DNA of 64,000 nucleotides, taken from positions 1-64,000 of the forward strand of contig DATCKG010000036.1 of the NCBI GenBank assembly GCA_036562385.1. Reading direction: 5' to 3'. The notes beneath the pieces were generated by a model. The model was given only the letters and a program-made list of their open reading frames with translations, had not been told where the DNA came from and made no database searches. Made by a program: the position numbers and the translations under genes. The stretch's first letter is position 1, and the number at the start of each line of letters is the position of its first letter. Shown piece by piece: positions 1 to 7,112 of the stretch. This DNA is from DATCKG01 sp036562385 (GTDB taxonomy: Bacteria; Bacillota; Sulfobacillia; Symbiobacteriales; Symbiobacteriaceae).

Positions 1-55
1 AGCCTACCAGGTGACCCTCCGGGACGGCATCTCTCAGGTCAGCCGGCTGGGATAG
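1..55 (+). CDS. C-terminal end of an unidentified upstream gene (partial)
   Basis: An open frame enters from the left edge in frame 2 and stops with TAG at 53-55. Its last 17 residues read AYQVTLRDGISQVSRLG. This is too short to identify, and the frame could be open by chance. It lies 21 bases before the flavoprotein start, on the same strand, so it would fit as the preceding gene of the same unit. Confidence 0.35.
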   Translation, partial: AYQVTLRDGISQVSRLG

Positions 56-76
56 CGTGGGGGTGACCAGGGGTTC

Positions 77-1357
77 ATGAAGGATGCCGACGTGATCGTG
101 GTGGGAGGCGGCCCCGCGGGGATGATGGCGGCGGCGGCCGCTGCCGGGGCCGGCGCCCGGGTGCTGCTGCTGGAAAAGGGGGATCGGCTGGGCCGGAAGC
201 TGGTCATCTCCGGCGGCGGCCGCTGCAACGTCACCAATCGCAAGCCGGTTCCGGATCTGATCCGAAACATCCCCGGCAACGGCCGGTTCCTGTACAGCGC
301 TCTCTCGCAGTTTGGCAGCGAGGAGATCATTCGCTTCTTTGAGGAACTGGGAATCCGGCTCAAGGAAGAGGACGGCGGCCGGATGTTCCCCGCGACGGAT
401 CGGGCCGCCACGGTGCTGGCCGCGCTGGTCAAGCACCTGCGGGACCTGGGCGTGCAGATTCGCCTGCGGGCGCCGGTGGCAAGGCTGCTGCTCGACGACC
501 GCCGCTGCGCCGGCGTGGTGCTGCAGAGCGGGGAGAGCCTGCGGGCCCCCGCGGTGGTGGTGGCCACCGGCGGCAAGTCGGTCCCCAAGACCGGTTCCAC
601 CGGAGACGGGTACGCCTGGGCTCGGGCCGCCGGGCACACCATCACCCCGCTTTATCCCACCGCGGTGCCCTTGCTGCTGGGCGATCCGCCTATTCAGGAC
701 CGGTGGCTGCAGGGCATCTCTTTGCGGGATGTGACCATGACGCTGTATGATCCCCGGGGCAAGCGGCTTGCCACCGAGCGGGGGGACATGATCTTTACCC
801 ATTTCGGCGTGTCGGGCCCCTGTGCGCTGCGGGTGAGCCACTACGTCTCGGTGGCCCGGATGAAACTGGGGGACGTTCCCCTGCCTTTGCACATCGACTT
901 GTTCCCGGACCGGAGCCAGGAAGAACTTATCCGGGAGATCTGCACTCAGGCGGCGGCGGAGCCCAAGAAGGCGGTGAAAACGGTGCTCAGGCGCCTGCTG
1001 CCGGACCGGTTGGTCCCCTTGGTGCTGGAGAAGGCGAAGCTTCCCGGGGAGACCACCGGCGCGCACCTGCCTCGGGCGGGGGTCACGGCGGTGGTGCAGC
1101 TTCTGAAGGCCTTGCCGTTTACCGTCACGGGCACCCGACCGCTGGAGGAGGCTTTCGTCACCGGCGGCGGGGTCAGCATCCGGGAAATCGACCCCCGCAC
1201 CATGGCCTCCCGGCTGAAGGAGGGACTCTTCTTTGCCGGCGAGGTGATGGATGTGCACGGACACACAGGGGGCTACAACATCACCATCGCATTCTCCACG
1301 GGCCATGCGGCGGGCACCGCCGCTGCCCGCCTGGCCCTGGAAAAGTCCGGCGAATAG
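77..1357 (+). CDS. NAD(P)/FAD-dependent oxidoreductase, BaiN/HI0933 family
   Basis: This 426-residue flavoprotein belongs to the HI0933/BaiN-like family, whose members bind FAD and are mostly of unproven substrate. The N-terminus has the dinucleotide-binding signature VVGGGPAGMMAAAAAA (about residues 8-23), followed by an acidic strand end (LLLEKG) and the family motif SGGGRCNVTN. The C-terminus has AGEVMDVHGHTGGYN followed by a glycine-rich FAD contact, as in the family. Length is normal. The ATG at 77 lies just after the upstream stop, with a weak purine-rich stretch before it. The exact reaction cannot be told from sequence. Some relatives reduce bile-acid intermediates, but the family is far broader than that. 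Confidence 0.9.
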   Translation: MKDADVIVVGGGPAGMMAAAAAAGAGARVLLLEKGDRLGRKLVISGGGRCNVTNRKPVPDLIRNIPGNGRFLYSALSQFGSEEIIRFFEELGIRLKEEDGGRMFPATDRAATVLAALVKHLRDLGVQIRLRAPVARLLLDDRRCAGVVLQSGESLRAPAVVVATGGKSVPKTGSTGDGYAWARAAGHTITPLYPTAVPLLLGDPPIQDRWLQGISLRDVTMTLYDPRGKRLATERGDMIFTHFGVSGPCALRVSHYVSVARMKLGDVPLPLHIDLFPDRSQEELIREICTQAAAEPKKAVKTVLRRLLPDRLVPLVLEKAKLPGETTGAHLPRAGVTAVVQLLKALPFTVTGTRPLEEAFVTGGGVSIREIDPRTMASRLKEGLFFAGEVMDVHGHTGGYNITIAFSTGHAAGTAAARLALEKSGE

Positions 1358-1405
1358 GGTCCGACGTCGTGACATAAGATAATCCCAGGGAGTTTCTTCC
1401 TGGGG

Positions 1406-2008
1406 GTGAGTGGCGTGGCCCGCCTGGAGCAGGATCCGCCCGAGCGGGAGGACGGGGGACAGGCATACCAGCGGTTTCAGGAGCGGCACAGGAGCCTTGC
1501 GGACCGGGTGGAGCGCTTCCTGATGCAGTTGGTGATCCTGGGCCTGGTCTCCCTCACCCTGGTGCAGACCCTGCAGGTGGTTCCTTTCATCCGGCGGCAG
1601 ATCAGCGTCACCGAGGCGCTGGAAGGCATCTCCACCGCGGAACTGATGGCCTGGATGCCCGCGGGCAGCGAGGAGGCGGCCCGGGCCTTCGGCGTGTCGG
1701 TGACCCCGGTGAGCAGCAGCCAGGGTCCCCTGACCCTCACGGTGGTGCTGGTCAGCCGGCGCAGCGCCCCGGAAGCCCGGCTGCTGGTGGACGGAAAGCC
1801 GGTAGGCACCTTTGCCTCCTCCACCGTCACCGTGGTGGTGATGCCCGGGCAGAAGGTGGAGGTGGACGGCAGCCAGGTGCCGGAGGAACTGACCTTCCGG
1901 GTGATGGGGGCGCCCGGCCTCCTGACCCCTGCGCCGGGGACCAGCGTGGTGACCCGCGGCGACCGCCGCAGCCTCGGAATTGTACAAGCCGCAGAGGGAG
2001 CGGGATGA
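1406..2008 (+). CDS. Hypothetical single-pass membrane protein
   Basis: This 200-residue protein is not recognised. The N-terminal 35 residues are charged, and a hydrophobic segment at about residues 45-65 (QLVILGLVSLTLVQTLQVV) looks like one membrane anchor. The remaining 130 residues would then be exported. That part is rich in valine, alanine and proline and has a beta-rich look (TVTVVVMPGQKVEV), with no cysteine or catalytic motif. The GTG at 1406 gives the longest frame. A GTG at 1415 would remove three residues. It sits between the flavoprotein and the salvage cluster, before a possible terminator. No function is inferred. Confidence 0.65.
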   Translation: MSGVARLEQDPPEREDGGQAYQRFQERHRSLADRVERFLMQLVILGLVSLTLVQTLQVVPFIRRQISVTEALEGISTAELMAWMPAGSEEAARAFGVSVTPVSSSQGPLTLTVVLVSRRSAPEARLLVDGKPVGTFASSTVTVVVMPGQKVEVDGSQVPEELTFRVMGAPGLLTPAPGTSVVTRGDRRSLGIVQAAEGAG

Positions 2009-2038
2009 CGGTTGGCATGGTTTCGGCTGCACCACAGG

Positions 2039-2066
2039 ACCCGCCGGGGGAGACGGCGGGTCTTTC
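2039..2066 (+). terminator. Possible terminator after the 1406-2008 gene
   Basis: A 7-bp perfect stem (2039-2045 with 2055-2061) is followed by CTTTCC. The T-run is short, so termination would be weak. It is placed between the unknown membrane gene and the candidate promoter of the mtnA-like gene. Confidence 0.4.
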
Positions 2067-2090
2067 CATATCCTCACTTTTTGGTATAGT
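2063..2090 (+). promoter_or_regulatory. Candidate sigma-A promoter of the salvage cluster
   Basis: TTTCCA at 2063-2068 and TATAGT at 2085-2090 are separated by 16 bases. The -10 matches 5 of 6 consensus bases and the -35 matches 4 of 6. Transcription would start near 2097, about 40 bases before the mtnA-like start. Confidence 0.4.
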
Positions 2091-2137
2091 GAAGAGGATA
2101 AGTCTTAACGGACAATCCACCGTGTGAGGGGAAATCG

Positions 2138-3187
2138 ATGACGGAACCCAGGCTGCCTATTCTCACCAACCGGGCCGACACGCTGAAATATGAGGACGGC
2201 GTGGTGCAGATCCTGGACCGGCGGAAGCTGCCGGAGGTCGTCACGTTCGTTCCGTGTCGAACGTACCGGGAGGTTGCCACCGCCATTGTGGACATGGTGA
2301 TTCAGGGAGGGCCTCCCCTGGCCTATGCCGCCGGTTACGGACTGGCCCTGGCTGCCCGGGAGGTGCGAAACCTGGCGCCGGAGCAGCAGAAGGCCGCTCT
2401 GGCGGAAGCCCATCGGGTGCTGAAGCACACCCGCCCCACTGCCGGTGACATTCACCCGCTGTTGGATACCGCACTCCGGCTGGCCTGCGAGGCCATCGAC
2501 CAGGGCGCCGACCCCGAGGAGCGGGTGGTGGCCTTCGTGGACAGCCAGATCCGGGCCGGGGACCGAGCCGCCCGCCTCAGCGGCAAGTACGCCGCGGAGC
2601 TGCTTCAGGACGGCGACCGGATTCTGACCCACTGCTTCGCGGGAGCGGCCTTGAACTACATGCTGTACTATGCCCTGAAGGCGGGGCGGCAGATTGAACT
2701 CTTCGCCACGGAGACCCGGCCCTATCTGCAGGGGGCCCGGCTCACCGCCGCCCAGGCCCGGGAGATCGGTGTCCCTGTGACGTTGGTGACCGACAACATG
2801 CCCGGCTACCTCTTTTATCGGGGGATGATCACCAAGTACGTCACGGCTGCTGATTCCATCACCCTGGACGGCCACGTCTCCAACAAGGTGGGCACCTTCC
2901 AGTACGCGGTGCTGGCCCACCACTTCGGGGTTCCCTTTATCGTGCTGGGCTACGACGGCCCGGACCCGGACCGGCCCGACGCGGCCAGCATCCCCATCGA
3001 GGAGCGAAACCCGGAGGAGATCTTCTACTGCCGGGGCGTGCGCACCGCAGCGGAGGGGATCCGCGGCTACTACCCGGCTTTTGACATCACGCCGCCGCAG
3101 TATGTCAGCGTCATCGCCACCGACCGGGGGCTGTTTTCGCCCTGGAACATCCGGGACTACTTCAAGGCGCCGCCGCCTGAGGAGTAA
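2138..3187 (+). CDS. mtnA: MtnA-like sugar-1-phosphate isomerase (eIF2B-related)
   Basis: This 349-residue protein is of the MtnA/eIF2B-alpha fold. Family members isomerise 5-methylthioribose-1-phosphate, or the 5-deoxyribose analogue, to the ribulose-1-phosphate. Conserved elements are KHTRPTAGD, ATETRPYLQGARLTA, the cysteine in LTHCFAG that corresponds to the catalytic Cys, the aspartate in AADSIT that corresponds to the catalytic Asp, SNKVGTF and IPIEERNPEE. Several normally invariant stretches differ: the usual RGAPAIG is QGGPPLA, the usual HCNTG is HCFAG and the usual GADRI is AADSI. It may therefore act on a variant substrate. The ATG at 2138 follows GAGGGGAAA. The phosphorylase and aldolase downstream support a role in nucleoside-derived sugar salvage. 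Confidence 0.8.
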   Translation: MTEPRLPILTNRADTLKYEDGVVQILDRRKLPEVVTFVPCRTYREVATAIVDMVIQGGPPLAYAAGYGLALAAREVRNLAPEQQKAALAEAHRVLKHTRPTAGDIHPLLDTALRLACEAIDQGADPEERVVAFVDSQIRAGDRAARLSGKYAAELLQDGDRILTHCFAGAALNYMLYYALKAGRQIELFATETRPYLQGARLTAAQAREIGVPVTLVTDNMPGYLFYRGMITKYVTAADSITLDGHVSNKVGTFQYAVLAHHFGVPFIVLGYDGPDPDRPDAASIPIEERNPEEIFYCRGVRTAAEGIRGYYPAFDITPPQYVSVIATDRGLFSPWNIRDYFKAPPPEE

Positions 3188-3211
3188 CCCCCTGAAGGAG
3201 GCGAGGGGACG

Positions 3212-3979
3212 TTGGCAGGAACGCTGATCATCGGCGGGACCGCGGCCTACCACCTCTCCCCAGGGGAGCAGGTGACGGTGCTGAGCGAGGAGATGGTGCA
3301 CACCCCCTTCGGAGAGGCCGGGCCGGTGCTGCGCTTCCGCGTCGGGAAGGAGGAGTGCGCCCTCTTGTCCCGGCACGGCGGGCGGGGCCGGCTCGGGGTG
3401 ACGCCTCCTTTCGTGAACTACCGGGCCAACGTCTGGGTGGCCCGGGAACTGGGGATGAAGCGGATCATCAGCTGGAACAGCGCGGGAAGCCTGGTCCGCT
3501 CCCTTCCGCCGGGGAGCATTGCCGGGGTGGCGGACCTGATTGACTGGACCCGACAGCGGCCCACCACCTTCGGGCCTGTTCTGGGGGCAGAGGAGAGGAG
3601 GCGCCGTCGCGATGCGGGGCCGCTCTTTGACCCGGTCCTGCGGCAGGGGCTGGTGGCAGCAGCCCGGCGGACCGGCCGTCACGTGGCGCCGGCGGCGGTG
3701 TACGCCGCCACGGAGGGCGCTCGGCTGGAGACCCGGGCGGAGATCAGCCTGCTGGCCGCGGCAGGGGCGGAACTGGTGGGTATGACCCTCTCTCCGGAGG
3801 TGTTCCTGGCTCGGGAGTTGGGACTGGCGTATGCCTCCCTCTGCTGGGTGTCCAATTACGCGACGGGGGTGCCTTTCGACGGACCTGAGGTGCGGCTGTT
3901 CGGTCCGGAGGCGGGTCAGCTCCTGTTCGGCATCATCCTGGACTTTTTGCGAGAGGAGGCCGCCGGCCGTGGCGCATGA
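3212..3979 (+). CDS. mtnP: MtnP-like purine nucleoside / methylthioadenosine phosphorylase
   Basis: This 255-residue protein is of the trimeric PNP/MTAP family (PF01048 type), which splits a nucleoside with phosphate to give base plus sugar-1-phosphate. Visible family motifs are the N-terminal IIGGTAAY, HTPFGEAG, LSRHGGRG (phosphate contacts), VNYRANVW, SAGSL, the LIDWTRQRPTTF segment, ATEGARLETRAE and VGMTLSPEVFLAREL. Where MTA phosphorylases have an Asp-Tyr-Asp base-recognition motif, this one reads SNYATG. Asn at that place is typical of 6-oxopurine enzymes, so methylthioinosine or deoxyinosine is as likely a substrate as MTA. The TTG start at 3212 is chosen because GAAGGAGGCGAGG precedes it. 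The gene is 24 bases after the isomerase, and its product would be that enzyme's substrate. Confidence 0.85.
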   Translation: MAGTLIIGGTAAYHLSPGEQVTVLSEEMVHTPFGEAGPVLRFRVGKEECALLSRHGGRGRLGVTPPFVNYRANVWVARELGMKRIISWNSAGSLVRSLPPGSIAGVADLIDWTRQRPTTFGPVLGAEERRRRRDAGPLFDPVLRQGLVAAARRTGRHVAPAAVYAATEGARLETRAEISLLAAAGAELVGMTLSPEVFLARELGLAYASLCWVSNYATGVPFDGPEVRLFGPEAGQLLFGIILDFLREEAAGRGA

Positions 3980-4682
3980 AACGGTGCTGATTCTGCCTGA
4001 CGGTGCGGCAGAGCCCACCGGGAGCCGGGAGACCCCCTTCGGTCCGGCGCCGGTCTTCGACCAGCAGCAGGGGCCCCTCATCCTGATCCGGGCCGAGGGG
4101 ACGGATCCCCGCGCACTGATTTACGCGGCGAAGGAAGCGGGGGCCAGACGAGTGCTGGCGGCAGAGACCGCGGCGCCGGTAAGTCATCTGCTTGAGCCTG
4201 GCGACCTGGTGGTGCCGGAGGATGTGATCGACCTGACCCGGCTGCGCCCCTTCACCTTTTTCGTGGGGAAGGGGTACGGATTTATCAAACTGAATCCGCC
4301 CTTCTGCCCGGACCTTATGGCCTGGTGCCTGGAGGTGGCCCGCCGGCAGAATCCCCGCTCTTTTGCCCGGGCCGTGTACGTAGGGGTGGAGGGCCCCCGG
4401 GATCCGACTCCGGCGGAACTGCGGATGTACCGGCAGTGGGGCGGGGACCTGGCCGGTACGGGGCTTCTGCCAGAGGTCTACCTGGCCCGGGAACTGGAAC
4501 TCTGCTACGCAGCCGTGGTGGCGGTGGGGAACGACCCGAATTCCGCCGCGATGGTCCTGCAGGAAGTGGCGGCGGTGTACCGACCCGGCCGGACGCCCTG
4601 CCGGTGCGGTGAGACCATGCGGGATCTACGGAAGCAGGGAGTGGTCGGGGAGGACTGGCGGGAATGGATTGCCTATCCATGA
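3969..4682 (+). CDS. Degenerate second MtnP-like protein
   Basis: This 237-residue paralogue of the preceding phosphorylase starts at GTG 3969 and overlaps its stop by 11 bases. The alignment backbone is visible: RETPFGPAP, DPRALIYAAKEAGARRV, PEDVIDLTRLRPFTFF, GVEGPRDPTPAE and LPEVYLAREL. Key catalytic features are missing: there is no N-terminal GGTG loop, RHG is replaced by RAEG, SAGSL by TAAPV, and the GMT base contact by GTG. The C-terminus carries a Cys-x-Cys (PCRCGE). It is likely catalytically weak or inactive and may be a partner subunit of the upstream enzyme. A changed substrate is the alternative. It is not a pseudogene in the frameshift sense, because the frame is intact and coding-like. 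Confidence 0.7.
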   Translation: MAHETVLILPDGAAEPTGSRETPFGPAPVFDQQQGPLILIRAEGTDPRALIYAAKEAGARRVLAAETAAPVSHLLEPGDLVVPEDVIDLTRLRPFTFFVGKGYGFIKLNPPFCPDLMAWCLEVARRQNPRSFARAVYVGVEGPRDPTPAELRMYRQWGGDLAGTGLLPEVYLARELELCYAAVVAVGNDPNSAAMVLQEVAAVYRPGRTPCRCGETMRDLRKQGVVGEDWREWIAYP

Positions 4683-4737
4683 GGCAAGACCGGCGACCGC
4701 CCCATCGGCATCCCTTGCGGGAAAGGAGGTGTCGCGA

Positions 4738-5385
4738 GTGGAGGAAACGGTCCTGCGACGGCTCCTGGTGCGGGCGGGGCGCGACCTGTACCGGCAGGGG
4801 ATGATGGCCGGAACCGCGGGGAACCTTTCGGCCCGGCTGGACGAAAGCCGGGTGCTGATCACCCCGTCCGGAGTCGCCAAGGGACGGCTGCGTACGGAGG
4901 ACCTGATCGTGATCAGCATGGACGGGAAGGTCCTGGAGGGCAGGGGGAAGCCTTCCTCGGAGACCGGTATGCACCTGGCCATCTACCAGCGGTTCCCCCA
5001 GGTGATGGCGGTGATCCACGCCCATCCGCCCATGGCGACGGCCCTGGCGGCTGCCCATCGGCTTCTGGCGGTGGAGGCGTTGGCCGAAGCGCTTTATCTG
5101 CTGGGATCGGTGCCTGTGGTTCCCTACCTGCCGCCGGGCAGCCAGCAATTGGCGGAGCGCGTGGCCGACGCACTTCAGCAGGGAGACGGGGCCCTCTTGC
5201 AGAATCATGGTGCTGTAACGGTAGGTACGACGGTGGAGGCCGCCCGGTGCAAGATGGAGGTGCTGGAGGCCTTGGCCGGCGTAACCTTCCGGGCGGTCCG
5301 GCTCGGAGGCGCCGTCCCGCTGCCGCCGGCGGAAGTAGAGCGACTGCGGGGCCTGTGGCAGCAGCGGCGGTGGCTGTCCGAGTGA
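4738..5385 (+). CDS. Class II aldolase (fuculose-phosphate aldolase family)
   Basis: This 215-residue zinc-dependent class II aldolase is of the AraD/FucA family. Expected metal and catalytic residues are present: Glu in KPSSETGMHLAIY, the His-x-His in VIHAHPPMATA and the third His in LLQNHGAVTVG. The early NLSARL and LITPSGVAKG stretches fit substrate phosphate binding. In bacteria with the DHAP shunt, this family cleaves 5-methylthioribulose-1-phosphate or 5-deoxyribulose-1-phosphate into DHAP plus methylthioacetaldehyde or acetaldehyde. The adjacent isomerase and phosphorylase make that the best guess here. An mtnB-type dehydratase is the main alternative. No mtnW, mtnX or mtnD-like genes of the full methionine cycle are nearby. 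Start GTG 4738 follows GAAAGGAGGTG. Confidence 0.85.
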   Translation: MEETVLRRLLVRAGRDLYRQGMMAGTAGNLSARLDESRVLITPSGVAKGRLRTEDLIVISMDGKVLEGRGKPSSETGMHLAIYQRFPQVMAVIHAHPPMATALAAAHRLLAVEALAEALYLLGSVPVVPYLPPGSQQLAERVADALQQGDGALLQNHGAVTVGTTVEAARCKMEVLEALAGVTFRAVRLGGAVPLPPAEVERLRGLWQQRRWLSE

Positions 5386-5428
5386 ACGGCTCAGAGAAGA
5401 GCCACCTTCCTTCCGGAGGGCGCAAGGT

Positions 5429-5457
5429 TTGACGAATTTTGCAGCCTCTGTTAATCT
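5429..5457 (+). promoter_or_regulatory. Candidate cmk-plsC promoter with extended -10
   Basis: TTGACG at 5429-5434 and TAATCT at 5452-5457 are separated by 17 bases. A TG at 5449-5450 gives an extended -10. The predicted start near 5464 leaves a leader of about 220 bases before cmk, which contains two perfect hairpins. Confidence 0.5.
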
Positions 5458-5472
5458 GAGAAGGGTAGCCGT

Positions 5473-5500
5473 GACATTTTCGCCGGAAAGTGAAAATGTC
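5473..5500 (+). promoter_or_regulatory. Perfect inverted repeat just downstream of the cmk promoter
   Basis: GACATTTTC at 5473-5481 and GAAAATGTC at 5492-5500 form a perfect 9-bp inverted repeat around a 10-base spacer. It begins about 10 bases after the predicted transcription start. It could be a repressor operator or an RNA hairpin. There is no T-run after it, so it is not a terminator. Confidence 0.5.
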
Positions 5501-5564
5501 AGGAAATCCTGCGGAAGGCGTGGACAGGCCTTTTGCAGGACGCGTACCGTAACAGAGAGGCAAA

Positions 5565-5590
5565 ACCCGATGTCCGGAGGGGCATCGGGT
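5565..5590 (+). other. Perfect hairpin in the cmk leader
   Basis: ACCCGATG at 5565-5572 pairs perfectly with CATCGGGT at 5583-5590 across a 10-base loop. No T-run follows on the plus strand, but four Ts follow the stem when read on the minus strand. Its role is unknown. The 5386-5686 gap holds the promoter, two inverted repeats and no convincing gene. Confidence 0.45.
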
Positions 5591-5686
5591 GGATGCGTAT
5601 ACCTGCGTACCATTCGGCAGGATCGGGGCCGCCTGACCGGAGACGAAAGGGGGCGGTGCCCGTCCCGATTGGAGTGAAAGAAGAGC

Positions 5687-6370
5687 GTGAGCCTCGAGCA
5701 GCGTCGCGGTCTCACTATTGCCATAGACGGGCCGGCTGGTGCCGGCAAGAGCACCGTCGCACGCATTTTGGCCAACCGTCTTGGATACCTGTACGTCGAC
5801 ACCGGAGCCATGTACCGGGCGCTGGCGTTGAAGGCGCTGCGAACGGGTGTGCCCATTGATGACGACGAGGCCTTAGCGCAGATGGCCGCCAATACGGACA
5901 TACGGCTGGAAAAGTCCCCTTCCGGGGACAACCGGGTTTTGCTGGACGGGGAGGACGTAACAGCTGAGATCCGCGAACCACGCGTCGACCGGGTGGTTTC
6001 CCGGGTTTCAGCGGCGCCGGGCCTTCGCCGGTGCATGGCGGAGTTGCAGCGGGCCATGGCCCGGGGTGGCGGCGTGGTGATGGATGGTCGGGATATCGGC
6101 AGCCACGTCCTGCCCGATGCAGACGTGAAGTTTTTCGTCACCGCTTCGCTGGAGGAGCGTGCCCGACGCCGGCAGAAGCAGCAGGCGGAAGCGGGCCACT
6201 TCCAGGATCTGAAGGAATTGGAGGCGGAAATCGCCCGCCGGGATGAGCAGGACTGCAATAAGGGAGTCGGCTCGCTGGTCAGAACTCCGGACGCCATCTA
6301 CGTGGACACGACGGGCAAAGGTGTCGACGAAGTGGTCGAGGAGATGCTGGCGTACTGCCGGAGGGAGTAG
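5687..6370 (+). CDS. cmk: Cytidylate kinase
   Basis: This 227-residue kinase phosphorylates CMP and dCMP to the diphosphates. The P-loop IDGPAGAGKST lies at about residues 13-23, followed by LGYLYVDTGAMYRALA, the typical CMP-kinase segment. DGRDIGSHVLPDADVKFFV and SLEERARRR mark the lid region. Length is normal for the bacterial enzyme. GTG 5687 is the start immediately before the conserved N-terminus, with GGAGTGAAAG upstream. plsC follows after one base, an arrangement common in Firmicutes, where cmk, plsC and rpsA are neighbours. Confidence 0.95.
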   Translation: MSLEQRRGLTIAIDGPAGAGKSTVARILANRLGYLYVDTGAMYRALALKALRTGVPIDDDEALAQMAANTDIRLEKSPSGDNRVLLDGEDVTAEIREPRVDRVVSRVSAAPGLRRCMAELQRAMARGGGVVMDGRDIGSHVLPDADVKFFVTASLEERARRRQKQQAEAGHFQDLKELEAEIARRDEQDCNKGVGSLVRTPDAIYVDTTGKGVDEVVEEMLAYCRRE

Positions 6371-6371
6371 G

Positions 6372-6971
6372 TTGTCATTCTACCGGTTTGCCAAGTGGTT
6401 GGTGGGTCCGCTGTATCGCATCGCTTTCCGGATGCGGGTCGAGGGCGTGGAAAACGTGCCGATGCAAGGCGGCGTGATCCTCTGCGCCAACCATTCCAGT
6501 GGACATGACCCGGTCATGGTGGGGGTCGCCTCGCCCCGTCCGGTCATCTTCATGGCCAAGGAGGAGCTGTTTCGGAATCCGTTCTTGCGGGTTCTGATCC
6601 GGGCACTGGGAGCCTTTCCCGTCAGGCGCGGACATCCCGACCGGGCTGCCTTGAGACGAGCCCTGGAGGTCCTGGAGTCCGGCGGTTGCTTTGGGGTCTT
6701 TCCGGAGGGCACCCGTGTACGGGGTGCGGACCTGGGCAAGGCCGAGCCGGGTACCGCCTACCTGGCCCTGAAATCCGGCGCCACGGTGATCCCCGTGGGT
6801 GTCAGTTCCAGCTACCGCCTCTTCCGGCCGACGGTGGTCCGCTTCGGCCAGGCGGTGGACCTCTCCGCCTACCAGACGGAGAAGTTGACCAGCGAGATCC
6901 TGCGGAGCGCCGGTGACATCATCATGGCGGCCATCCGCAATCAGTTGGACGGAACAGTTCGCAACGTGTGA
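6372..6971 (+). CDS. plsC: 1-acyl-sn-glycerol-3-phosphate acyltransferase
   Basis: This 199-residue protein is of the PlsC family, which converts lysophosphatidic acid to phosphatidic acid at the membrane. It carries the catalytic HX4D motif as NHSSGHDP, an FPVRRG block, the FPEGTR motif and a VIPVGVSSSYRL block. The start is TTG 6372, with GGAGGGAG just before it. This TTG matches the typical short N-terminus and lies one base after the cmk stop, so the two are co-transcribed. The ispH gene that often sits between plsC and rpsA in clostridia is absent here. Confidence 0.92.
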   Translation: MSFYRFAKWLVGPLYRIAFRMRVEGVENVPMQGGVILCANHSSGHDPVMVGVASPRPVIFMAKEELFRNPFLRVLIRALGAFPVRRGHPDRAALRRALEVLESGGCFGVFPEGTRVRGADLGKAEPGTAYLALKSGATVIPVGVSSSYRLFRPTVVRFGQAVDLSAYQTEKLTSEILRSAGDIIMAAIRNQLDGTVRNV

Positions 6972-7006
6972 TGCGACGGACCGTCAATCCTCTTGGTTTC
7001 ACGATA

Positions 7007-7030
7007 CCGCTGCCCCGGAGCGGGTTTTCT
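7007..7030 (+). terminator. Terminator after plsC
   Basis: CCGCT (7007-7011) pairs with AGCGG (7019-7023), followed by GTTTTCT. The stem is short but GC-rich, with a T-run. It separates plsC from rpsA. Confidence 0.5.
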
Positions 7031-7112
7031 ATAACTATTACAAAGCTTAAAGTTGGTTCGATGAGGTTGCGCCGGAGCCGCACCCCTTGTCGGAGCCACT
7101 GAGGAGGTCACT

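Noticed and set aside
5533..5859. Plus-strand open frame of 108 codons in the cmk leader
   Set aside because: It lacks a ribosome binding site and overlaps cmk in another frame. cmk is unambiguous.
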